Notes: generated by a model not told the origin, from the sequence alone. 64,000 nucleotides of DNA from Aquilaria yunnanensis (GCA_039654915.1 CM077593.1:110781413-110845412), one strand, 5' to 3'. Shown: positions 10,275 through 24,120, counted from the stretch's first letter. Numbers and translations: made by a program.

Positions 10275-13200
10275 TCCCTTTTGCTAGCCAATAATGAAGT
10301 TTAATTATCCTCTCTATCCACACAGTTGAAATATTTACATTTGATACACATGAGAAAGATTGAAAAAATTTGTTTGATACTTTAACTTCTACGCTTCATT
10401 TTTCACCTGTAAATAAAAAATGAAAAAAATGAGTATTAAAATAGTATAATTTAAAATATATTATGATAACATAATTTATTAATATAAAAATATTACAAAG
10501 ATTTGAGATAATCCAACATAAAATATGTTACAAAATAATTTAAAATGGAACGAATAATTACTTTATATAAGTACGTAGAATTCATATAGCATCAGCGTTT
10601 AGTTTTTTAGGTTGGAAAAAAAATATTTATGATAGCATTTATCCTTAGTGCTTTGAAAAAGCTATCACAACTATTATAATTTATTTCAACATTTAACACC
10701 AATTTTAAATGTTATGAGGATTGTCTAGGGGGAATATGGGTGTTCAATCTAAAACCGAATTACGTGTTAACATGTAAATTTTGATCAAGGTTAATCAGAG
10801 TTATTTTTTGAAATTTGAGAGTACTTTAGCCTTTTTTTTTAATAGTGTGATAAGACAAATCTTTTACACAAATAGTTGCCTTGAATTCTTGTCTTATCAT
10901 AATGAAATTTTCGATTAATTTTTTTAGTAACCTTTTTCGATCTTGTCAATATATAGTAAATTTTCTGTCACACATTTTAAGTACTACTTTTGTTTTTTGC
11001 CCATATCACTTTCTCGTTACTCAAATTTTATCAACTTGCTCAAAAGAGTTTCTAAGTGTTGGTATAATACAACTCTGTCCCTCAATTATAAAACGTAGGA
11101 TACTTAGCTCTTCACTTTAACTTCATTAGTTGACTAGGCATAAGCCAAAAAAAAAAAATGAATGCTTAGCCACCTAGTCTCTTATTTTATCTCTGTTGTA
11201 CCTGCACTTTACTATCTATAACATATGCCCCTATCCCCAACTCATCCTCCTCTCTTTTACATCTATGCCGCCTACCTTTCCTTCAGTTCATGCCCACATC
11301 AGCCTTTTCCAATGACATCATTAGTGGCACCCACAATGGTGACTTTAGTGTTGTTCTCTACCATCCCTCTCTATTGCTTTCCGTGCACCTTATTCTTTTC
11401 ATCTTTGATAAGCACCATGAAGAAGGAATCAAAGAGACTGAATACGTGGATCAAGCATCAAAGGTTGGCCTTTAATTAGGATGAATAGCAGTGTCCAACA
11501 TTTAAAAGTAGCTAGATTCAGTGATGAAAATGCAACATTTAATGGCTTTTAAATTTGGGCCTTCTCCCTTCTTTGATTAGTAATTAACGGTGTCTGAAAA
11601 GCTTAAAGGCTGCAATCATCCCAAGGACTTCCTTCCAAAAGAGATTTTTTTTCAATTACTAGTTCATTACTCTTTTGTAACCATTTTATAAAGAAATGGA
11701 AAAAAAATATTAAAAAAAACACCTTAAACAATTATTTATTAAAACTGATTATAAATTACCTTATTTTTATATGTTGTATATTTTTTTTTCTCAACTTGAA
11801 TATTAATTGAAATTTTTTACTTTAGAAGCCAAAAAAATCACTTTTAAATTAAAAAAAAAACATGTTGGGCAATGCAAGGAAAAAAAATTCATAAACAATA
11901 TTTAATTTGAAAAAAAATGATCAAAGTGATTATGTGTATGATTAAGCTTCATGATGCTCCTTGGAGATGGAATAGATGTTGGCAGTGGCTGTGTAGGGTG
12001 GTGAAGGGCAATAGTTTATAGTCAAAGGTAAGGCGGGCTTTGTTTCTCGGCTTTGGTTTATTTTTTGTGGCAGGAAAGAAATAAGAGATGTCATCATCAA
12101 ATGTCTAGAAGGACAATTGAAGTAGTACAAATTATTTCTGAAGCAATCCAATATAGATATAGTTTCCATTTTAGTGAGGTTTTTGCTTAGTTTGTATTAC
12201 CTGATTTTGCTTGTGAAGCACATGTTAGGTTCTTTTTGCATTTTGTTTTAAGTCAAGTTTTGCCCTTTTTTGTAGACCTTTGACTTGGTTTGTAAGTTTC
12301 AGTAGGCTGATTTTGATGGAATGAAATCTACACCTTCCGAGGTGTTTCGTTTAAAAAAAATCGTATTTATTTTTTTGACAAAAGATACTTCATTTCAATT
12401 AAAATTGAGTCAAACTGTATCTTATAAACCAATGACGACTTAAGACTTTAAGGGACAACAGGAACATAAAATTAAACACAAAAAAGCTACTCGTTCTTGC
12501 AATACCGAATGAAGAGAAGATAATCATACCAAGTTGAACCTTCTAGATAAGTCATAATAAATCTGGAGTACAGAACTCACAAATAACTGAAACAAAACCT
12601 AGACTAAACCAACAATAATCAAGCAGCACTAGAACCAATTAGACATAAGAGTTTGAACAACACTATCTATAAAAATAAAATGATTACCTATAAAACCTAA
12701 AAAAAATAAAAATTGACTTTATTTTATACAATCGCCTCCATATTTGTTACCAAGCATCAGAACATCCTAGTAGAGCCGAGATTTAGGTGAACTCGAGAGA
12801 AAACCTAGATCTGTCGTTGTCCACCTTCAATTGAAGATTTATCCTATAAGAGTCTTAAATCACTTTTGAACACCAAAATTTGAAGGAGATTAAATCCCCC
12901 ATAAAATTTGATAAATAACATCGGATAAGATCAGTTAAACAATAAAATATTAAGAGAGAACCAACCAAATCCAGATTGATGTCTGAATTTGGTAGAAATA
13001 GTATAGAAGAATGAGGGAGATGATAGAAAGGAAAAAGTTGAATATAGTATTAATTTTCAAATGATATTGATTCTAAAAGAACCAAAATCAATTCTTGTAA
13101 TTGATTATGTTACTTAAGGAGAATGTAGAATATTTACTTTTTATCTTTTACGTCTAATTCTAATAAATTGCTTCAAGTTATGTATTTTTATTATTTAGTA

Positions 13201-13471
13201 ACTAAGACTTTAAACTTTTACACTCATGTCACCAAACTATTAAAAATCTGACAAAGTTAATGGCAACTGGATCAAGTCATTGAGTTAAAAGAGTAAAGTG
13301 TCTTACTGTTCATAGTTTGAGGAAGAAAAATGCATAAGTCATAGTTTAGGGACTAGAAAACCTAAATCAATATAGTTCAAGGGACAAAAGTAATTTTGGC
13401 CTAAAAATTTATGGTGGTTATTAAATAAAATGTTGTATATTCATACTTCCTTTAATGAGATATCACTAATG
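10275..13471. other. Gene-free intergenic DNA with probable LINE tail
   Basis: AT-rich. Short open frames at 10881-11120 and 11225-11479 show no recognisable domain. From about 11940 to 12350 the plus strand, read in changing frames, resembles the poorly conserved C-terminal end of a plant LINE, and it ends in an A-run after a GTTT. This is a weak inference. The remainder holds nothing I can name. Confidence 0.35.
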
Positions 13472-16400
13472 CAGGGGCGGAACTTTTAAGGTTAGAGAGA
13501 GGTCTTTGTCCTAAAATTAATTAAAAGCCATTTACACTCTATAGTTATTTATGGTATAAATAAGATAAAATAGGAGAAAGTAAAGGTGCAGCCTTTCCAC
13601 ATAAAAAGGCAAGTTAATAAGGACTATAGTGTAACTCACACAAATTTTTAAGGAGTAAAAGCAATAAAAGACTAGAATGTATAATTTGCTAAATTACATA
13701 AGTCTTACCAAAGTTTTGATAAAGTTGCAACTTGCCCATCTTATTTTTGGAAGGGAGAATTACTAAAACTCTTTTGAGGTTTAGTTGAACCTAATTTTTC
13801 ATTCTCGTTGTTTGGAATACTCATACTTACCCCATCTCTAAAGTTAACTCCATGAGTTAATATTAGACAAAAGAAGAGAAAATACCTAATTTTCCCTTCT
13901 TAGTCTTTTTCCCTAAAAATTTTGTCCCTCAGCTGTTGCATCAATACAAGTCAATCACATGAACAAATCCTACAATACATCAGATTGAAAATCCAACGAA
14001 ACCAAAATCTTTTTTATAGTACCTAGTTCCAGGTATTTTTTTTTTCCAATTCAACAACCTCTTGGTCAAAAGAGAAATTAGTCCCTGTTTTCTCCCCACA
14101 ATGATTGGTACTTATTAACTTTAGAATATCCTATAGAAAGCAAAATGGAAAAGATCAAGCACGCATTGTTCCCATAAACAGCATTAACATGCAAGTCGCC
14201 TCAATCAGGTTGGGCCTTGTCATCCTCTTTCCTCCATGGCTTCTCGAAGCTTTAGTACTCATAACGCCACCATATGCTCTCCCTCTCATAGCATGGCTCC
14301 TGAGCCATCATCTTGGTATCCGCAACTATGGAGAAACAGATGCGCCTCTCCCTACTAACTCATACACCACCATCTACATCATCAGAGACTTGGTTGGATG
14401 TTGTGAACACAAGAGTTTTAAATGTATAACCTCTATTCACCCACAACTGTATGGTATTGCTGTGTGTAAATGATTAATATAGATGTCGTCCCAAGAGATA
14501 GGAAAGATTTTATCTAGAGTCACGTCCTAGCTACCCATTAATAAAGTGAAGTTAAAAAGGGGCTAACGCCAAATTCAAATATAAGCTAAGTGAATTCTAA
14601 GTACTAAGTGAATGTAAATGTACAAGTGAAAATGAAGTACCGAAAAGGGAATAAGCTAACTAGAACTAGCTAATTTAACTATAAAGAAGGTGACTTGATT
14701 GTGAAAGTTATCTCCCTAGAATTCAACTCTTTTAGTTGTTACTTAAGTCAAATGAAGTTTCAAGGATACTAACTTTCTATGTGTTATGAGGATTCAACCA
14801 TCAAAACTCTCCTTCTCAAGACCAAGTTTTGCTCACATAAGATTAATTATGGCATTTATCAAGCTCATACGTAAATCTCAAATGGATTAAGACCTAACAT
14901 CATCTCAATCACCGAATGGGCTCATAGTTTATCTCTAATCCACAAGACCTATCATGCTCAACTCTTCATTTCGATTATGAGTTGTGTATAGTGGCCAATC
15001 AACACACATCCATTAAGCTCAAGAATAAGCAACATAAGAGAATCAATACCCATAAAAAACCTCAAATAAATATTAGATGACAAGTATCAAGAATTTCATC
15101 CTAGAGAAATATAAAAATTTACTTCATGTCCAAACTATCAACAAACATCATACTAGAGTTCAAGTAAACCATGAAAAAATATAAAAAAGAAAAGAAAATG
15201 AAAGAATGAACAAAAAAAAAACCTTTAGAAGCTTAAGTTTGCTTAGCTTCCTAGTTCCCCCTTGGCACCTTCAAGCAAACTCCTACACTAGTCTCCCAAG
15301 GTAGCTCCAAAAAAAGTTGAGAAAAAGAGTATGGTGAATGATTCAAAGCCTAGGCCTTTCTTGGAGAAGCTGTAGTCCAAATCTGCTACAAAACTTTGTC
15401 TTATGCTTTATCTAACTTAATGGATATAATCCATAACCAATGAAGAACTTGGATTAAAAAATGAAATAGAGGACTACAAAGACTCGGAAACTCTGGCGTT
15501 GGTCACCAAAATAGGGGAAATGTGATGCCTTGTCACAATGACATCAAACAACAGTGTCGCATCACCAAGATAGCAAAAATATAGCAGAGAGTTGACAACG
15601 TTGGCAACGTGTCCTTGATGATGACGATGTGTCACCTCAAGCTTCTTCATGCTTTGACCCATGCACAACTAACTTTTTCTCCACTTGATCCTACTTCATT
15701 CCAACACCTCCACAATGTTCTCCAACCTGCATAATGAAATGAACAAATCAAGAAATACTAAAAAATGTGGCACACAGCAATAAAAATTGACGATCAAAGT
15801 TGCCAGAAAGTCAATTATTTTGACCGTCACAATATGCATTTAACATCGGACACTTTGACATGCTCAGTGTTTGCAGGATCTCATAGTAGAAAACTAAAAA
15901 GTTCAAAGCAAATCCAAGCTAGATAGGGTGAGTTGGAGCAAGATCTATGTTTACAATGTCTTGTGACACTGAAATCACAAAGAAATTGACATAAATTCAC
16001 ATATAATTATAAGAAAAAGAAGAAAAAAAAAAGACAAATGCAAGGAAACTATGTAGATTTGTATGTAGTAAGGGTGCTATTGGCAGCCTCCTTGTGCTCA
16101 GTACAAGTCTTGAACTTGGCAAGGTACCTGTAATAATCTCCCTTCATCTTAAGGTAAAAGACCTTAGAATCACTTGAGGCAGTAGAGGGAATAAAGCGAG
16201 CGTCGAGGATCTTTAAGATATTATTGCAAATCTTGGTGAGCTTGGCCTCGTTCTTTGTGTGATAGTTACAGATTGGGGAGACGTGGTTATTGTTACCATG
16301 GTTCTTTTTTTTGTACTTTATCGAGGAAATGATATGCAAGAAGGCTTGATAGGCTCCAATGACATTCTTTTAGGCACCGTCAAATCAGGTTTCCTTGGCC

Positions 16401-16842
16401 CTAATACCAGATGTCACATTGGAGGTCAAGGTTAATGAGGTAGGCGCTGTTAATAAGGCAGTGGAAGTGAGGTCTTTGGTGGAGGTGGAGGCGAAGGAGA
16501 AAGGAAGTGGAGAGGGATGGAGGGAGACACAATAGCTTGTTGGATACAAAAGTCAGGGGGCAAAGGGTTTTAAAGAAAAAGGCAAAATCAGATATTTTCT
16601 CTTTTCTGTCGTAATAATAACTCTTAAAGTTAACTTTACAGGTAAGTGTAGGTATTCTAAATAGTGAAGATGAAAATGTAGATTCGACTAGACCTCAAGG
16701 GGAATTATGGTAACTTTTCCTATTTTGAAAACATAAACTTTTCCCATTTAAAAAATTGTTTTATACCATCTCTAATTTTTCCCCGTCCAACATATTATAT
16801 ATTGATTTTTGCCCCAAAAATGGTCACCAAGTTCCGCCACTG
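13472..16842. mobile_element. Possible hAT-like non-autonomous element carrying a 14-3-3 fragment
   Basis: The left end CAGGGGCGGAACTT (13472-13485) and the right end AAGTTCCGCCACTG (16829-16842) are near-perfect inverted repeats of the CAG(G/T)GGCGGA form common at plant hAT ends. The 8 bp on either side (CACTAATG and ATTGCATG) do not match, so either the target duplication has decayed or these are two unrelated element ends. Inside there is a 122-codon open frame at 14105-14473 without known domains, plus a broken 14-3-3 sequence on the minus strand. Confidence 0.45.
16049..16375 (-). pseudogene. 14-3-3 protein gene fragment (pseudogene)
   Basis: Reading the minus strand from 16375 gives a run homologous to the middle of plant 14-3-3 proteins. 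It starts at KNVIGA, followed by [18 protein letters not shown], and includes [20 protein letters not shown] and [15 protein letters not shown]. These correspond to helices 3-5, including the phosphopeptide-groove lysine segment [12 protein letters not shown] stop codon (TAA, 16370-16372) replaces the Tyr expected before KNVIG. The start, the first two helices and the whole C-terminal half are missing. The homology ends after TYKS, close to a common exon boundary in plant 14-3-3 genes as I recall them, which suggests capture or retention of genomic exons. It is not expected to make a working adaptor protein. Confidence 0.8.
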
Positions 16843-17560
16843 ATTGCATGATGAAAATATTTTATAGTTTTTTTTCAAATGTATCATTTCAATCATATAA
16901 AATTTATAAATGATAATACTAGGGAAACATACCTTTCATGTGTCAATGTATACTATTCAGGAAACAAATATGAAAGTAGAACTCTTACAAAAATTATTAC
17001 AAATCCATCCAAGATATCGCATATATTAATGGGCTATGTGATGAATCCGTGTCCAGAGTGGCTAAAGCTAACGATAATTCCAAAGAAAAAATATTACATA
17101 TCTCTTTTTTGTTTGATGAAAAATACATCTCCAGATATATAGAATATGCAACGTGTTTGATGCATACTCGTTTGTGTTTTTCAATATAAACAAACTTAAC
17201 CAGAAGACTGCTGCCGTTTACTTGAGCCAAGATCCGAATATCTTGTATTTTCCTTTGTCATGCACTTTTGTTTGCTTGTGCTGCTATAAACCAAACAGAA
17301 GAATATGTCTAGAGCACCGCTGGATTCGTGTGAACTTTTTAATTTGAACCGGATCGATCATCCTTGTTCACTCTAGAAATCCTAACTGAATCGCAGATCG
17401 GTTCCTCAAATTGTTTTGTTCTCGTGAAACGTATTGCTCGGATGTATGTTTTCCTTTAATTTTTTTACCAACATTTTACCAAAATGCTTTTTTTTTTTTA
17501 CCAACTGATTCTATTTACCAACTTTATAGATGAGATATAATATTTTTTTTTTATTTTTTA
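16843..17560. other. Gene-free intergenic DNA
   Basis: Short open frames on both strands (for example 16879-17142 and 17153-17347) have no recognisable domain and overlap one another. I see no repeat with clear boundaries here. Confidence 0.35.
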
Positions 17561-20315
17561 TATCTAAAATATGCTAGGGTCCACCGAGTAGAGGATATCC
17601 GAGGGCACCATATCTTATTTCCTACATCAAAAGACAAAAGATAGGATCAAGAGGACTGACGAGGTTGTGTGAAAGGTGGCCCTTATGACGTTCAAATCAG
17701 TAATGAAGGTGGTATTCAACCTAGAGAAATATATGAAATATTCTCTGTATAAATAGCTAAATGTTGGACTTAATGGACATATGCCTTGGTTTTCGAGTCC
17801 ACATAGGCATTAAGTGGACCTTTGTTGTCAATTAGGCATTAGGCCCAACAACCCGATGCCTTTGGGTGCATTCCAATTATGAGTATCAGAAAGTCGTTTC
17901 TCTAGTGAGTGCGGGGGTACATGCATTCTAGAGTGCATATGCGGAAAATGCCCCTTCGAGGAGTTGCCTAATCTCTAAGGGTGTTCACGGGGCAATTATA
18001 ATAGGGTTCTGGCTCAACCTGACCCTACCTATATCATTGATCGGGTTACTTAATTCACTATTTAACCATACTTGCATACCCTAAAAGCTTATGGAAACAC
18101 AAATCGCATAGAAAATGGTTCGGGTTGAATTGGTATAACCATGTTTTCATAATCTCATGTAAGACAATAATTTTTATCCAAAATAGTTATAATGTAAAAC
18201 ATAATAATTAGCTTTAAAATGTAATTTCTACAAAAACATCTCAATCCAAATAACTTCAAAACTGTCATACTCTGCTTCTAAATCAATTATTTGTAACATG
18301 CTAACATCAAAAATTTCAATTTATTTTCATTGAAGTTTTAGAGTTGATTTAGTAATGAAGTGATAATTAACAAAAACCAAATGAAGCAGACAACAAGTTG
18401 CTAACACTAGTTGGTTCGGGTTATTAAAATAAGGCACCCTAAAAACAACACTGGTGGTCATTTTCTCCCCTTCTAGCATGCAAATTTTGTGTTCGAAGTA
18501 ATTGTGTTACTTAGGATTTTTTTTAAAAGAGTATGGCTACCTCTTTCAAAACTACAATAGACCAATTAAACAAAATTAAGTCCACAAGATTCAAAACTAT
18601 TTGGAAGTAAAAAGCATTAATTGCCCTAAAATACATTGTCAATTCAGTGCAAAGACAGCTCCAATGACCATTGGCTACCCAAATGTACTCCAACATGCCA
18701 CTCATATATTGATAAGGGATAAGAAATTAAGGATTAAAAATTAGAGATTAGTAGCAGGTTGGTGCAGCTTAATCAGGTTTTGCTTTTTATAACCCAAATA
18801 GCCTCGCATGGATGATCGAGTTATGATTTTCACTACCTAACCCAACCCTAACCCTGTATAAAACTTACATTGTCATCAGTTTTAGTTCGGATCAACTTGT
18901 TTTATGAGTAGCCTGGGTTAGATGAACATCCTTATTGAGTTTATCTTCCAGTAAATGAGTGGGAGATGTTGATATCTAGTATGTCTTTTGTTGGACTTTT
19001 GCCATAACAATTCCCTGATGCAATGGAGTGTACTTACAAATTGTCTTTTTTGTTCATTTAGAAAGGGCTTCTTATGGCTTGGAGACTAGTTTCCATCCAC
19101 GCCCTCTATGCAACAATTAAGCCATTTGAGTGAAATATATAAGCCCCAAAGGCTTCTACATAAATGTTTGCAACACACAATGTTACTTGTAGGGAACACT
19201 TTCTTAAGTGTTATTCCAAGAATTGCATGAAATGGACATTTAGCATTAGTAGTTTGTGTGCTTGAAATCAATCAGTCGAGGGAACCTTTGTCCTTCCACC
19301 TTTTTGGAAAGGCATTGTAGCACGTTTATGATGTCCGGAACCTTTTTGAGGTTTTTAACCTCAATATGGCAAACCAACAATGGTCTCATAGTCCTCTATG
19401 TTCTAATTTTTTGTTTTCCTTATGGCCTAATCTTTTTTGTATGAGACTGGCTTTCTTAAGGACTCCCCTAAGTCCAACTTTCCATGGAACTACTTTGAGT
19501 CCCTTATTTTATGAAGCTTTCCCGAAGGCTATCATATGAAAGGCTTGCTTCCCAAAGAGGTCTACTCCACTCAGGAGCTATAATCCAGACAGCCTAAATT
19601 TGAGGGAGGTTTACTTTACTTGAGACCTTTATTCAGGAGGCCCATCTCATGGGTAGTTGTTTGTGAAACCAGTCTCCAAAAGGTTAGATATTATTTGGGA
19701 TATGCCATCCAAGAGGCCTGCCTCTAGGGCTGAGGCTGCTGGTCAAGAGGTCATACATCACCTGGGGGCCGAAATAGATGAGGCCCATCTCTGAGGTTAA
19801 GGTTGCTTACTAGGGATCACATGTTGTGCAGGGGTTGAAATCCAAGAAGCCTACCTTTGGGTTCGAGGCCACTCACTAGGGATCGCATGTCATAAGGAGG
19901 CATAAATCTATGAGACATATCTTCGAGGTCAACGCTTACTAGGTTTTACGTGCCCTTTTTTAACTAGGAGAGCGTAGGCTTTCAAGAGCCAAACAATACA
20001 GCGAAATTAACCGAAACCGTCAAGGATCCAAGTGAAATAATGTAAATTGGGGTATTCAAAATTTTTGTACGTAGTAGGTTAAGATCTTTCACTTAACTGT
20101 TGAGCCAAATCACAAAACTTGAATAGTTGATATGTTCAAACTCTTTACGGTATTCATACGAACCACTCGGATCATCATGCATTCTCCAAGTTCTAGCAGT
20201 AGCATTCCTCTTGCGCTCAGAGTGTTAGCTTGCATCTTCCAAGAAAAGGCAAAAAGGGAGTGCGGTTAGAAATCTTAGAACCCTTTTTGAATTTTGTCCT
20301 GGAAGGTTTACTCGA
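17561..20315. other. Probable LTR-retrotransposon debris
   Basis: The segment has no intact open frame. Near 17740 there is a TATA-like CTGTATAAATAGC. At about 19690-19950 a phrase of the form 'CTAGGGATC(A/G)CATGT ... GAGG' recurs two to three times at roughly 80-90 bp spacing, a local imperfect tandem repeat. Sequence style suggests old retroelement sequence, but I cannot delimit LTRs or identify gag/pol motifs. Confidence 0.3.
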
Positions 20316-20329
20316 AAATAACACTATGT

Positions 20330-20351
20330 AATATATATATATATATATATA
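20330..20351. repeat. (AT)n microsatellite
   Basis: About 11 uninterrupted AT dinucleotides. Confidence 0.95.
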
Positions 20352-21480
20352 ACGAAGCAAAACTCCCAACCCAAAGAGGTTTTATAGCCCTAATCTAATT
20401 AGGCATAATTCCGAGCTCCACAATGGCTTAACTTTTGGGTCAATAATTGATTCAAAATTATCATAAAACTAAAACCAAATAATTTGGCGTATGCACTCAA
20501 ATAATCTAATTAGCTCTAAATGTGTAACCCTATAGGCTCCCATCACATTGACAATGATCATAAATTACATTTATGATAATAAACAATAAACGATGTCTAG
20601 CAACATATTAATGCTACCAAAGTGAGAAGATAGTTGGTGATTCGACTAAACCTCTATGATCATTATTCGTATATGTCATTGTCCCTTTGTCTAAGATATT
20701 AAGACCAAGCATAAGACATGAAATGTATCATCCTCGTATTGCCCAATCTATAGTTTTTTTATTCCTAAGTAGACTGACTTAAACTGATGACATTGATATT
20801 TCATATCAACTCATTCGAGCATAACCGTGCATTTCCTCAGTCTCATTCAATCAAGGGGTCCAAAGATATCACTTTTGTTATATAGAAAAAATAAATATTA
20901 TCTTGATCATACAAATCCCTCTACATGATATGTTAATGTTCACTTAGTTATGAGCAACAACAAGAAGTACCAAAGTGTGTGACTCACATATAGGGAACCT
21001 TGATGACCTCAAGTCAAATGACTATATATACCATGATCATTATGAGAATCGCTTATGACACTCATATAATAATCTATGTAACGTTTTCATGGCAGGTTGA
21101 TCTAGTACATAAGTTCTTCAACTTGCACTTATATGTAGACTATATATCTCATATTCACTTCCACATACACTAGTCTTTATGTATTATTGTAACTCATTCC
21201 ACAACAATATTCAACTAGGAACATTTAAGAATACTACTATTATAGGGTTATAATTATATTTAATTATGTTACACAAAAAAAAAAAATAATAAACATAATT
21301 ATTGGAATAATGCATCACTAAATTATCACGACTCAACGTGCAAAATATAATCATCTCATGATTGGCTTTTTGGCACAACACTAAGAGGGATGAGCATTAC
21401 TCCTCATCCAGAATCTAGACCTAGGCTATTGCACTAATGCTAGAAGAGGTGCTTCAAGTGCCATCAATAACAAAGATATC
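20352..21480. repeat. Probable solo LTR or LTR remnant
   Basis: The phrases 'TGTAACCCTATAGGCTCCCA' (near 20522), 'CTAGCAACATATTAATGCTACC', 'GACATGAAATGTATCATCC' and 'CGTGCATTTCCTCAGTCTCA' resemble, from memory, a family of LTR sequences widespread in dicots. No internal coding region accompanies it. The boundaries are uncertain, and the identification is inference only. Confidence 0.35.
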
Positions 21481-21499
21481 TAAACTATTAAAAGTGTAT

Positions 21500-24000
21500 G
21501 ACAATTTATGAGTTTCCAACATTTGGCAAAAAAGATTTAAAGTAAAAATGGCAATGAATAAGACAAAACTAGGTGGTTTCTAGCATAGATGATTTGTTGA
21601 TAGGCCATTTTGGTTTAGAGGCCAATGTCATTGTTAGCCAAGCCTTAAATGATAAACAATGTCTATTAACTAAGGAGAAGTAAAAATTGCCCTAAACTTC
21701 AACAGTGCCTGAGCATTAATAGAATAAATGCATCATGATTTTTATTGCATTCCACATCAAAAGCATCTAGAGTGGAAAAGCCTTTATGCATTGCTAGATT
21801 ATCTTTTATAGAGAGTGTATTAACTAAACATTCTACATAAAGAGTTTAATTTTTTGCAAGATCATAGAGGCTTATAGGCATATAATAACTTTGGGAAAAT
21901 CTTGGTTGGAATTTAAGGTAATGGAGTCTTGCTTAGGACTTAGTAAGGAGCATGACTTTTTTTATCAAGTCTTAAATATTCCTCTTTTTCTGTGCTAAAG
22001 ATACTTGAAGTGGTACCTATCCACTTGGAAGAATTTGTCTTTCCACTCATTTTTTGTGGAGAAAGACAAATAATCTGATTAATAGCCATGTCCAGGAATT
22101 TCTCTTCAAAGGAATGTATATTCCATCTTGTTAGTGCCTTTAGCTAGATCAGATACCTTAATATAAGGGACATGTAATACCTAAGCTGTTAAGGACCAAA
22201 TATTCTGTAGGGCTATACCTAGAATCCAAAAGTCTTTCGAAACTTGAATAGATTTTCCTGATCCAATCTATGATGGAAGAGTAATTATTGGCATTATTGG
22301 CACACTTAACATTCCAAATAGAATGAATTGCTCCATATTTTTCCATTAGCACTTGAAATACAAGCAATTGAGGATTTACACTAAAAATATGCTAGAAAGT
22401 GTTACCTATAGTGCCTAATTAAACAAGTGCATGTCTTTAATATCAAGAACCCGCAAGACCATTAGGAAGCATTGGAATCCTTTTATGTTTAAGGTACAGT
22501 CCTCTTTTACTTTGAGATCCCGACCATCAAAATTGAATAAACTTACTATGTAATGATTAGGAAAGTCTCACTAGTATCTTGCATAAGGACAGGAATAGAA
22601 AAAAAAAAGTTAATTTTATCAAAGTTAATCAACGTGCAGGAATTAATAAATTTCTTTTTTAGTTGGTTAGTCTTTTCTGGATCTTATTAGCTAGAACTTG
22701 AAAGGAAACAATTCTAGAAAGATCCTTGATGGAATATAAAGGACATATAATACCTTAATATAAAGGACATGTAATACCTAAGGTGTTAAGGACCAAATAT
22801 TCTGTAGGGCTATACCTGGAATCCAAAAGTCTTTCGAAACTTGAATAGATTTTCCTGATCCAATCTATGATGGAAGAGTAATTATTGGCATTATTGGCAC
22901 ACTTAACATTCCAAATAGAATGAATTGCTCCATATTTTGCCATTAGCACTTGAAATACAAGCAATTGAGGGTTTACACTAAAAATATGCTAAAAAGTGTT
23001 ACCTATAGTGCCTAATTAAACAAGTGCATGTCTTTAATATCAAGAACCCCTAAGACCATTAGGAAGCATTGGAATCCTTTTATGTTTAAGGTACAGTCCT
23101 CTTCTACTTTTAGATCCCGACCATCAAAATTGAATAAACTTACTATGTAATGATTAGGAAAGTTTCACTAGTATCTTGCATAAGAACAGGAATAGAAAAA
23201 AAAAAGTTAATTTTATCAAAGTTAATCAACGTGCGGAAATTAATAAATTTCATTTTTAGTTGGTTAGTCTTTTCTGGATCTTATTAGCTAGAACTTGAAA
23301 GGAAGCAATTCTAGAAAGATCCTAACAAATGACAGACCTAAGTAATTAAGGATACAACATTAACCCTAAGACGTAAGATCAGCTGGAACTTGTTCCTAGG
23401 TTCAAGGGAAATATCCTAACTAAACATTCATTCCGATTTCATAAAATTAACTTCTTGGCATGTTGCAATGGCATATAAATCCAAGGCCTTTTTAACTTGA
23501 TGGATTACTTCCCTAGCCAACTTGAATAAAATTAGACAATTATTTGCAACGAACAAGTGACTTATGGCAGGTTCAGCTCTATTGGCTTTAAGACCATGGA
23601 GTGCATTAATGGATTTTAATATAATTAAATGACCAGATAAAGCTTTCCCGCATAATATATACAAATATGGGTAGAGGGGTCACCTTGTCAAATCCCAATC
23701 TGAAGAGAGAGCCAGTTCATAGTGTATTCATTAACTAAAACCGAGTAGGATACAATTAAGATATACTGTATAGTTTGTAGTATTCAAAGATTTGAGAATT
23801 TCATAATTTGAAGAACCTTCTAAAAAAGGATCATTAAAACTTGTCACAAACTTTTCTAATGTCAAGCTTCAAAATTACTTTATATCCTTATGAGTTGCTA
23901 TTGATATTAGTGTGTAAAATGACATATAGAAGTTTAAGAGAAATAATATCATTATCTTATATTGAGGGCGAGACGCAAAAACATTCTAAAATTCGAAGAA
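21500..24000 (-). pseudogene. Decayed LINE (non-LTR retrotransposon), reverse strand
   Basis: The minus-strand frame at 23428-23664 reads YILCGKALSGHL, then a degraded KANRAEPAISHLFVANNCLI (family form: ...APAISHLFFADDSLL) and KKALDLYAIATCQEVNF.KSE. This is the catalytic palm of a plant L1-type reverse transcriptase with the DD pair changed to NN. Upstream on that strand (23.65-23.95 kb) are remnants of the preceding SVLVN...RGLRQGDPLSPY segment. Downstream (22.2-23.0 kb) lie the SSFERLLDSRY-type frames, present twice because of a 597-bp tandem duplication. Stops and substitutions at catalytic positions make it non-functional. Confidence 0.7.
22155..23325. repeat. Tandem duplication inside the reverse-strand LINE, 597-bp offset
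   Basis: The block beginning ACCTTAATATAAGGGACATG at 22155 recurs at 22752 (ACCTTAATATAAAGGACATG) and remains nearly identical for about 575 bp, up to GAAAGATCC near 22722 and 23320. Only scattered substitutions separate the copies. The frames at 22158-22367 and 22755-22964 differ by two residues (Glu/Ala and Ser/Thr). A spacer of about 22 bp separates the units. Confidence 0.9.
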
Positions 24001-24120
24001 CAAAAGAGTCGATATTCAGTTTGACTGACAACTACTCAAAATAAAAAAAAAAACCAGCGACCAATACTTTATATAAATTAGTTTGATTTAATTAATTTTC
24101 TTCCATCAAGTAGTATGGCA

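Noticed and set aside
13464..16850. 8-bp target duplication at the hAT-like ends
   Set aside because: CACTAATG and ATTGCATG agree at only three positions, so no duplication can be claimed.
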